DNA of 64,000 nt from Chloroflexota bacterium (GTDB lineage Bacteria; Chloroflexota; Anaerolineae; Anaerolineales; Villigracilaceae), in the NCBI GenBank assembly GCA_016223135.1, contig JACRPQ010000015.1, positions 248,001 through 312,000 on the forward strand. The letters are read 5' to 3'. Positions 58,783 through 64,000 of this stretch are shown here, piece after piece (position 1 is the stretch's first letter; the number at the start of each line of letters is the position of its first letter). The translations under genes and the position numbers were made by a program. The notes below the pieces were generated by a model that saw nothing but the letters and a program-made list of their open reading frames with translations, made no database searches and was not told the origin of the DNA.

Positions 58783-59841
58783 TTATAGGGAAAAGACCGG
58801 CTGCGCCAGACCGGTTTGAATTCCACGATAATTGTGGAGGGACTTCACGGGTCCAAACCGACCGAGCGCCTGTTCCTGCTTCGACGACAGGGCGCCCAAC
58901 TGACGCAGAATCTCCAAAGTCACAGCCGGGCGGACGCGGGCGCTCCATTCATAGTGGAGGTTCATCCGCGCCGCGTCGCCATCGGAGACTTTGAACGCAA
59001 TGCCCACGCCGGGCGCATCCTTCCCCAGCGCACCGGGCATAAGACCGATGATTTGGTAGCCTTCCGCGCCGCGCTTGCAGACGATGCGCCCCTCGCCCGC
59101 CCGCATCAACTCACAGTCGAATTCGCCGTCCGCGCTGACCATTTCGGGATGGGAGGTCATGGCGGAGGTGATTTTGCGGCAGGCTTCGGCGCGTTGGGCT
59201 GGCAGGTCGTGCGGGTCGCACAGACGCGCCATGCCGAGGGCGGCGTTGTAGAGCGGCATGGCGAAGTTCGGCGCGGAGCAGCCGTCAATGCCGAGGTGAA
59301 TGTTTTCGGACGGAATCCGGCACAGGTCCGAAAGAGAGGCGAGGATGTCCTGTTGAATCGGGTGCGCGATGTCGAGGTAGGTCTCCAGCGGCAGGCCGCG
59401 CATTTTGGCGTGGGCAAGCATGGCGGTGTGTTTGCCGGAGCAGTTGTTGTAGAGGGGCGTGGGGGATTTGTCCTGGAGAATGAGCGCTTTGAAGGCTTCC
59501 GCATCGCCGGGCAGGTGTGCGCCGCATTGCAGGTAACTTTCGTCAATGCCAATTTTGATTTGCATTTCTCGGACGGTTTGCAGATGCAGGGCGCTCCCCT
59601 CGTGTGAAGCGCAGGCGATGGCGAGTTCGCGCAGGGTGAGGTGGAAATGTTCCACGCCGCCGCGCTCGACGAATGGGAGCGCCTGAAAGGGTTTGGCGCT
59701 GGAACGCAAAAAGGCAATGTGATGAGGGTCGCCGAGGGAGGCAAGCAGTTTACCGTTCGAGTCCACTACGGCAATGTCGCCATAGTGGACGGATTCGGTG
59801 ATGCCGCCGCGGGTGGTTTCAAAGAGAGGTTGGGGGGGCAT
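58783..59841 (-). CDS. L-asparaginase II family protein
   Basis: A 352-aa protein of the asparaginase II family (COG4448; Rhizobium etli type), distinct from the E. coli enzyme. Blocks: TRGGITESVHYGDIAVVDSNG, FLRSSAKPFQALPFVE, ACASHEGS, YNNCSGKHTAMLAHAK, GIDGCSAPNFAMPLY and KRGAEGYQIIGLMPGALGKD. The Ser-x-x-Lys in SSAKP and the Cys-Ser-Gly-Lys motif are expected for the active site. It should hydrolyse asparagine to aspartate and ammonia. It overlaps the MBL-fold gene stop by one base. Confidence 0.9.
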   Translation of the reverse strand: MPPQPLFETTRGGITESVHYGDIAVVDSNGKLLASLGDPHHIAFLRSSAKPFQALPFVERGGVEHFHLTLRELAIACASHEGSALHLQTVREMQIKIGIDESYLQCGAHLPGDAEAFKALILQDKSPTPLYNNCSGKHTAMLAHAKMRGLPLETYLDIAHPIQQDILASLSDLCRIPSENIHLGIDGCSAPNFAMPLYNAALGMARLCDPHDLPAQRAEACRKITSAMTSHPEMVSADGEFDCELMRAGEGRIVCKRGAEGYQIIGLMPGALGKDAPGVGIAFKVSDGDAARMNLHYEWSARVRPAVTLEILRQLGALSSKQEQALGRFGPVKSLHNYRGIQTGLAQPVFSL

Positions 59842-60704
59842 TATTCGTCTATGGCATTGAAGGCGGCGGAGGGATAGTGACGCGCGAAGTAATTGCGCAA
59901 GCCAAAGCGCAGGCGGTGCAGATATTGTCTTTGCCGTGCGGCGGGAGCCTTGAATTCCTGCAGGAGCGTTTCGGCGAGTTTATCCGTTTGCGCCGGCGTG
60001 ACGGAACGCTTTTCGCTTAGTTTTTCGATCTTTGCCTGAATCTTCTTGAGCAGGTCGGCTTGTGCGCGGACGGCTTGTATATTGACCACGCCGCCGCGCC
60101 CGCTGACGATGGTGTAGCCTTTGAATTCGGCGCTTTGCAGATGGTCGAGCGTTTCGAGCCAGGCGGGGATGTCGGCATGGGCGAGGAAGGGCGGCTGACC
60201 TTTGACGACAGCATCGCCGACGAAGACGATTTTTTCTGCCGGCAGGATGACCCAAATGGCGCCGCTGGCGGGACCGGGATGACTCTCGAGGATGACCGGC
60301 GTGTCGCTCCAGTGCAGGGACATGCGGCTTACGAAGGAGATTTCCGGCGGCGCCCAACGCACGCTTCCCAGACCGGGGATGGATTCCCAGTTGGCGCCGG
60401 TCTCATCGCCTTGCGCTTTGAAGGTGTTGGGACGGTTCTGGAAGGCGCGCGCGGTTTGTTCGTGCGCGATGACGGTGCAGTCCATCATGCGGACGCCCAG
60501 CGTGCGGTCGGGGTGGGAGTCGAGGTTGATGAGGACGCGTTCGTGTCCGTTGCCCATGCCCATTAATGCCGCGCGCCAAACGCGCCCGTCTTCGGGGGCG
60601 GGCGGCGCGTCAATTTGGATCAGCCCGCGCGTTTGGACGATGACGCCCAGCGTCACGCCGGGGAAGCGGTCTTCGATATAGACGTTTTTTGCAATGGAAT
60701 CCAT
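59841..60704 (-). CDS. MBL-fold protein with incomplete metal site
   Basis: A 287-aa metallo-beta-lactamase-fold protein. The strand before the metal site reads RVLINLDSHPDRTLGVRMMD, where THxHxDH is normal, so two His appear lost. Later parts are closer to type: ILESHPGPASGAIWVILPAEKIVFVGDAVV and a final helical region (KIQAKIEKLSEKRSV). It may bind one metal or none. The ATG at 60704 follows AGGAGATTACATTCA. The stop/start overlap with the asparaginase gene indicates co-translation. Confidence 0.78.
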   Translation of the reverse strand: MDSIAKNVYIEDRFPGVTLGVIVQTRGLIQIDAPPAPEDGRVWRAALMGMGNGHERVLINLDSHPDRTLGVRMMDCTVIAHEQTARAFQNRPNTFKAQGDETGANWESIPGLGSVRWAPPEISFVSRMSLHWSDTPVILESHPGPASGAIWVILPAEKIVFVGDAVVKGQPPFLAHADIPAWLETLDHLQSAEFKGYTIVSGRGGVVNIQAVRAQADLLKKIQAKIEKLSEKRSVTPAQTDKLAETLLQEFKAPAARQRQYLHRLRFGLRNYFARHYPSAAFNAIDE

Positions 60705-60766
60705 TGAATGTAATCTCCTGAAGTGCGCTGGTGGCAATATCTTATCACCTTTCGGCTGAGGGAATT

Positions 60767-60799
60767 ATAACGCCCATGCGGCTGCAACATGGGCGTTAT
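60767..60799 (-). terminator. Hairpin between the LLM and MBL genes
   Basis: Perfect 12-bp arms ATAACGCCCATG/CATGGGCGTTAT with a 9-nt loop. On the minus strand it ends in a TATAAT (60764-60769), so terminator and promoter functions for the two flanking genes may overlap. Confidence 0.55.
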
Positions 60800-60859
60800 G
60801 ACCTCACCTGCGGATATGACGATGAACATCCAGCCTGCTGTGCAATCTGGCTTTTGCGT

Positions 60860-61897
60860 TTATGCCGGCTGGTTAAATCGAGAAGCCACCTGTTTCCACC
60901 ACGCATCCTTCTCGCCCGGCACGAAGGGGGTGTAGAGAGTCAGCCGGTCGGCAATGCCCTCGTAGCGTTTCTGGAGGTCGTCTGCCAGTTTTGTCTCTTC
61001 GGTGACCAGGCAGAACTCGCCCAGCATCTCGTCGTTGATGAGCATGGGCATCTCCGCCCATTCGCCTTTCGCCGCGTGCGCCGAAAGCTGCTCTGCAATG
61101 CCGCTCCAGCCGTGCAAGTCCATGACTGGACGATAGGAGGGGGTGGATGCGTAGAACGCCACTTGCGCCCGCGCGAAGTTCATCTCTTCGGGGGTGGTTG
61201 CAATGAAGGCGGTCACTGAAACGCTGACATCTTTCCGCTTTCTACCTGCTTTTTCGGCTCCTTCTTCCATTGCAGGCAGTATCACCTCCCTCAAATACCT
61301 GACGCTATGAAAAGGATGGACATGAAAGCCCTCGCACAATTCGCCTGCCAGTTTGGCAAGTCCCGTGTTGACGCCGGCGATGTAAATTGGAATTTTTCCC
61401 TCCCCCCCATCCCCTCTCCCCACGGGAGAGGGGGGCAGGGGCGGGGGTTGAAAAAACGGCGACATCAACGTAATCTTGTAATACTCGCCGCGATAGTTCA
61501 ACTTTGTACCGTTCTGCCAGCAGTCCCAAAAGGCGCGGATGACCTCGATCTGCTCGCGCAGTTTCTTCACCGGCGATTCGGGCCACGGCTGACCGAAGCG
61601 GCGCTCGATATGCGCCTTGACCTGCGTGCCAAGCCCCAGGATGAATCGTCCGCCGGATTGGGCGGCGAGGTCCCAGGCGGTGTAAGCCAGGTTGGCAGGC
61701 GAACGCGCAAAGGAAACCGCAATCGCCGTCCCGAAGTTGAGACGCGCCGTATGTTCGGCGATCAACGCGCAGGGCAGGAAGGGGTCGTGTTGAGTCTCCT
61801 GAGTCCACAGCGCGTCGAATCCAATCTCCTCCGCGGCTTGGGCAATCGCAGGGACATCTTTCAAACCGACAATGGGAAGTGCAGCGTCGAATTTCAT
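60860..61897 (-). CDS. LLM-class flavin/F420-dependent oxidoreductase
   Basis: A 345-aa bacterial luciferase-like TIM-barrel protein. It starts MKFDAALPIVGLKDVPAIAQ and contains GFDALWTQETQHDPFLPCAL, LNFGTAIAVSFARSPANLA, SGGRFILGLGTQ and IPIYIAGVNTGLAKLAGELC. These blocks match LLM oxidoreductases that use F420 or FMN. A Pro-rich insert near residue 180 (QPPPLPPSPVGRGDGG) comes from a GC-rich repeat-like stretch in the DNA. The substrate is unknown. The inverted repeat at 61915 lies just upstream. Confidence 0.87.
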   Translation of the reverse strand: MKFDAALPIVGLKDVPAIAQAAEEIGFDALWTQETQHDPFLPCALIAEHTARLNFGTAIAVSFARSPANLAYTAWDLAAQSGGRFILGLGTQVKAHIERRFGQPWPESPVKKLREQIEVIRAFWDCWQNGTKLNYRGEYYKITLMSPFFQPPPLPPSPVGRGDGGEGKIPIYIAGVNTGLAKLAGELCEGFHVHPFHSVRYLREVILPAMEEGAEKAGRKRKDVSVSVTAFIATTPEEMNFARAQVAFYASTPSYRPVMDLHGWSGIAEQLSAHAAKGEWAEMPMLINDEMLGEFCLVTEETKLADDLQKRYEGIADRLTLYTPFVPGEKDAWWKQVASRFNQPA

Positions 61898-61914
61898 GAG
61901 GGTGGCATAACGGC

Positions 61915-61957
61915 ACACACGTAAACGGGCGTTCCCTGTGTACTTGTTTACGTGTGT
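61915..61957. repeat. Inverted repeat ACACACGTAAAC/GTTTACGTGTGT
   Basis: 12-bp arms (61915-61926 and 61946-61957) made of the same words as the octamer array upstream of recF (GTACACAGGTAAAC, CTTGTGTACTTG). It sits between the LLM and M42 genes. Confidence 0.65.
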
Positions 61958-61968
61958 ACCTCTCCTTT

Positions 61969-63018
61969 CTATTCGCTCAAAAGATACGCCATGATCCAAT
62001 TGGTCGTGGCGTTCAGTCCATCCATGTGGGCGCGTTCATAGTTGTGGGAGGCGTCAATGCCGGGACCGATCAACGCCACCGCCACGTCGCCGCCCGCGCG
62101 CCAGAACGCTTCGCCGTCTGAACCGTAGAGTGGATACACATCGGTCTTGTACGGAATGCCGTGTTTCTCCGCCAGCGCGCGCAGCTTTTTATTCAAGCCT
62201 TCGTGATACACGCCGCCGCTGTCCTTGATGCACAGTGTAGCGTGAAACTCGTCCGATTCCTGCCCCTCGCCCACCACCGCCATATCCACCGTGACCAGTT
62301 CTACGACATCGGATGGGATGCCCGCCGATGCGCCATGACCCACCTCCTCATAGTTGGAGATGTGGAAATAAACGGTTCTTACCGGACTTTGGCCCGATTC
62401 TGCCAAAGACTTGATCGCCGCGACGAGATTTGCCACACACGCCTTATCGTCGAGAAAGCGCGAGCGGACGAAGCCGTTCCTCACTTCCACGCGCGGATCG
62501 AACGCCACGCAATCGCCGATGTTGATTCCTAGCGCGCGTGTTTCTTTTTCGCTGGTTGTTCGCGCATCCAAACGGACTTCCATGTGGTCTTCATCGCGCG
62601 GCGTTCTTCCTCCCTCGCCGCCGTAAATATGTCCCGACGCCTTGTCAATCAGCACGGAACCGCGGATTTTTTCTCCCGTTGAAGTGAGCACCCACACGCC
62701 CTCGGTCTCCACGCTGTTCCATTGAAGTCCGCCGATGCGGCTCAACTTCAACCGCCCGTTCGGTTTGATTTCCTTAACCACCGCGCCGAGCGTGTCCACG
62801 TGGGCGGTTAAAGCGGCGGGAGGCAGGTCGCTTTCGACTTTCCACTTTGCAACGAGCGCGCCTTTTCTCGTTCTCGATAATTCCAATTGCTTGAACTGCG
62901 ACAGTTCCTTTTCCACAAACGCAATCGCAGGCTCGGCAAAGCCAGTGGGGGAGGGGATGTTGAGCAGCTTGACGAGAAAGTCAATGAAGTAATCCTGGTT
63001 GATGGCTGGTAATGACAT
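61969..63018 (-). CDS. M42-family metallopeptidase
   Basis: A 349-aa di-metal aminopeptidase of the M42 (glutamyl aminopeptidase/TET) family. Metal ligands are visible: His in LTAHVDTLGA, bridging Asp in RSRFLDDKA, general base and ligand Glu in NYEEVGHGA, Asp in TVDMAVVG, and His in ASHNYERAH. It cleaves N-terminal residues from peptides in the cytosol, often as large dodecamers. The normal family length is about 350. It ends 71 bp upstream of the LLM gene on the same strand. Confidence 0.93.
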   Translation of the reverse strand: MSLPAINQDYFIDFLVKLLNIPSPTGFAEPAIAFVEKELSQFKQLELSRTRKGALVAKWKVESDLPPAALTAHVDTLGAVVKEIKPNGRLKLSRIGGLQWNSVETEGVWVLTSTGEKIRGSVLIDKASGHIYGGEGGRTPRDEDHMEVRLDARTTSEKETRALGINIGDCVAFDPRVEVRNGFVRSRFLDDKACVANLVAAIKSLAESGQSPVRTVYFHISNYEEVGHGASAGIPSDVVELVTVDMAVVGEGQESDEFHATLCIKDSGGVYHEGLNKKLRALAEKHGIPYKTDVYPLYGSDGEAFWRAGGDVAVALIGPGIDASHNYERAHMDGLNATTNWIMAYLLSE

Positions 63019-63067
63019 GGTTCTCCTCTTTGGGTCGGCTGGTTTACAGGTTGACAGGTTACAACGT

Positions 63068-63493
63068 TCAAACTTTCAAACCTTCGAAATCCATAATTTT
63101 CTCCCTCCATTCCTGTGGGATGGCGATTGTCTTTCCCTGACGGTAGTCATACGTCACCATGACCACTTCGCCTTTCGAAAGCACCCTGCCTGAATCTGCA
63201 TCCACGATGTTCTGTTCCCACGTCATGGACTTGTTCCCCAGTTTTGCCGCGCGCACTCCGACCTTGATATTCTGCCCGAAATAGATCGGTTCATGATAGG
63301 TGATGTGTACATCTGCAAGGATGATGCCAATTTCCATGAAAGACTGCTCTTTGGTGAACAGCCCCAGTTCGATCATGTAGGCGATGCGTCCCTGCTCAAA
63401 GTAGGTGAGATGCTTGGCGTTGTTGACGTGCCCCTGCGGGTCCAAATCCCCATAGCGGACTTCGATGGGATGATAGAAATGAAAATCGTTCAT
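63068..63493 (-). CDS. Acyl-CoA thioesterase, 4HBT hotdog family
   Basis: A 141-aa hotdog-fold thioesterase (YbgC/4-hydroxybenzoyl-CoA thioesterase group). The signature RYGDLDPQGHVNNAKHLTYF includes the catalytic Asp, followed by EQGRIAYMIELG. It hydrolyses acyl-CoA or related thioesters; the chain specificity is unknown. The ATG at 63493 is seven bases after a minus-strand TATAAT, so it is probably leaderless. It is divergent from the Cas4-like half gene. Confidence 0.92.
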   Translation of the reverse strand: MNDFHFYHPIEVRYGDLDPQGHVNNAKHLTYFEQGRIAYMIELGLFTKEQSFMEIGIILADVHITYHEPIYFGQNIKVGVRAAKLGNKSMTWEQNIVDADSGRVLSKGEVVMVTYDYRQGKTIAIPQEWREKIMDFEGLKV

Positions 63494-63500
63494 AAAAACA

Positions 63501-63506
63501 ATTATA
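63501..63506 (-). promoter_or_regulatory. -10 box TATAAT of the thioesterase gene
   Basis: Minus-strand TATAAT ends 7 nt before the ATG at 63493. Confidence 0.6.
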
Positions 63507-63535
63507 CCTTGCCGCCGACTTTAGAAAATTTGTGC

Positions 63536-63541
63536 TATACT
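63536..63541 (+). promoter_or_regulatory. -10 box TATACT of the small Cas4-like gene
   Basis: TATACT ends 6 nt before the GTG at 63548, back to back with the thioesterase promoter. Confidence 0.5.
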
Positions 63542-63547
63542 CCAGCC

Positions 63548-63784
63548 GTGCCACTCATCCGCTCCTCTGAGATTGGAACTTACCTGTACTGCCGCCGCGC
63601 CTGGTGGTATCGAAAGCAGGGTGTCGAGCCGGCAAACCAGGCGGAGCTGGCGGCTGGAACCGAACTTCACCGCAGGCATGGGCGTCAGGCGCTGGCATCC
63701 GCGCTCACACGCACGGTCGGATTGATTTTGCTGATGATTGCGCTCGTAATGCTGGTGGCGTACTGTTCGGCGCAGGTTCTTTAG
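63548..63784 (+). CDS. Small membrane protein resembling the N-terminal Cys motif of Cas4/Dna2-type nucleases
   Basis: A 78-aa protein starting with GTG: PLIRSSEIGTYLYCRRAWWY followed by RKQGVEPANQ, a polar helix with HRRHGRQAL, and one C-terminal membrane helix (VGLILLMIALVMLVAYCSA). The opening SEIxxYLYCxRAWW closely resembles the start of Cas4-like and related PD-(D/E)XK proteins, which place an Fe-S Cys there. The catalytic part is missing. The next gene, 47 bp on, looks like the following part of the same family. The assignment rests on a short motif. Confidence 0.55.
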   Translation: MPLIRSSEIGTYLYCRRAWWYRKQGVEPANQAELAAGTELHRRHGRQALASALTRTVGLILLMIALVMLVAYCSAQVL

Positions 63785-63792
63785 CCACGCAT

Positions 63793-63827
63793 CACACTGA
63801 TCACTGATTACTGATCACTGATTACTA
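63793..63827. repeat. Heptamer array TCACTGA/TTACTGA
   Basis: Four to five heptamers identical to those at 4035-4075, in the spacer between the two Cas4-like pieces. Confidence 0.8.
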
Positions 63828-63831
63828 TTTT

Positions 63832-64000
63832 ATGCTCTACTTCGCTCTCGTTCTTCTCTTCATCGCCTTCCTCTTCTTCTGGCAATCAAGCCGCCAGCGA
63901 AAAGCCGCCGGTCTGCCTGGCGGGCGCATCATCTACACCGACACCGGCGGGTGGAACAAACTGGAGAAGCCACTCTATTACGCCGCCCTCGAACTGACCG
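63832..64000 (+). CDS. Start of a membrane-anchored Cas4/Dna2-like (PD-(D/E)XK) protein, cut by the window end
   Basis: 56 codons are visible. It begins with a signal-anchor helix (MLYFALVLLFIAFLFFWQSS), a short basic stretch, and then GGRIIYTDTGGWNKLEKPLY followed by YAALELT. The pattern of IIYxDxG, a charged loop and LxLT resembles the strand region just before the GxPD metal motif of Cas4/Dna2-like nucleases. The catalytic residues lie outside the window. Together with the preceding 78-aa gene it may make a two-part membrane nuclease. Confidence 0.5.
   Translation, partial: MLYFALVLLFIAFLFFWQSSRQRKAAGLPGGRIIYTDTGGWNKLEKPLYYAALELT

Overview
The window looks like one chromosomal stretch of a Chloroflexota bacterium, most likely class Anaerolineae. 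This is inferred from gene content: lipoproteins with Pro/Thr/Ser-rich linkers after the lipobox, a bacterial translin, DUF3467, a DUF4388 protein next to a small GTPase, cytosolic histidine kinases with a LacI-like ligand domain, and menaquinone-type electron-transfer parts. No rRNA or marker protein is present to fix the taxonomy. Base composition looks even, and no prophage, plasmid or integrative element is seen. Several -10 boxes sit 6-7 nt before a start codon, which suggests common leaderless transcription.

Layout. 1-8194: esterase lipoprotein, tRNA-Pro, a GIY-YIG gene fused into a broken tRNA-Thr, two glycosyltransferases, RNase HII, an AI-2E-type permease and threonine synthase. 8195-13552: a LacI-like/GAF histidine kinase and a 25-repeat CRISPR array with no cas operon in view. 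13553-23000: membrane protein, lipoamide dehydrogenase bracketed by inverted repeat clusters, a membrane Fe-S oxidoreductase, a LysR regulator divergent from an octaheme cytochrome c, and a lytic-transglycosylase-like protein. 23061-32010: a full minus-strand System I cytochrome c maturation cluster (ccmE-F-H-G-I, a cytochrome c lipoprotein, ccmA-B-C-D) that could mature the cytochromes encoded here. Its CcmE carries Cys instead of His at the heme-binding position.

32225-42644: aldo/keto reductase, LysM lipoprotein, peptide-binding protein overlapping a secreted metalloprotease, then a plus-strand group (DUF4388/PATAN, small GTPase, alpha/beta hydrolase, V4R-like protein, HAD hydrolase), a fatty acid desaturase and a MazG-like pyrophosphohydrolase. 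42743-48491: endonuclease III, a nucleotidyltransferase, RecF, peptide deformylase, a cyclic-nucleotide-binding/PH membrane protein and a redoxin. 48878-55385: flippase-like protein, response regulator, FAD oxidoreductase, cytochrome b561, SSB, then DUF3467, translin, a membrane protein and a DNPH1-like hydrolase. 56025-64000: two signalling proteins, asparaginase, MBL-fold protein, LLM flavoprotein, M42 peptidase, thioesterase, and what looks like a Cas4-like nuclease split over two membrane-anchored genes, cut by the window edge.

The most unusual layer is intergenic. At least five small non-coding element families have terminal inverted repeats, several copies have exact target-site duplications (8 bp twice for family A, 9 bp for C, 6 bp for B, 5 bp for E), and they are nested inside one another. 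A second layer consists of heptamer and octamer tandem arrays, some shared between distant sites and some arranged as inverted pairs between genes.
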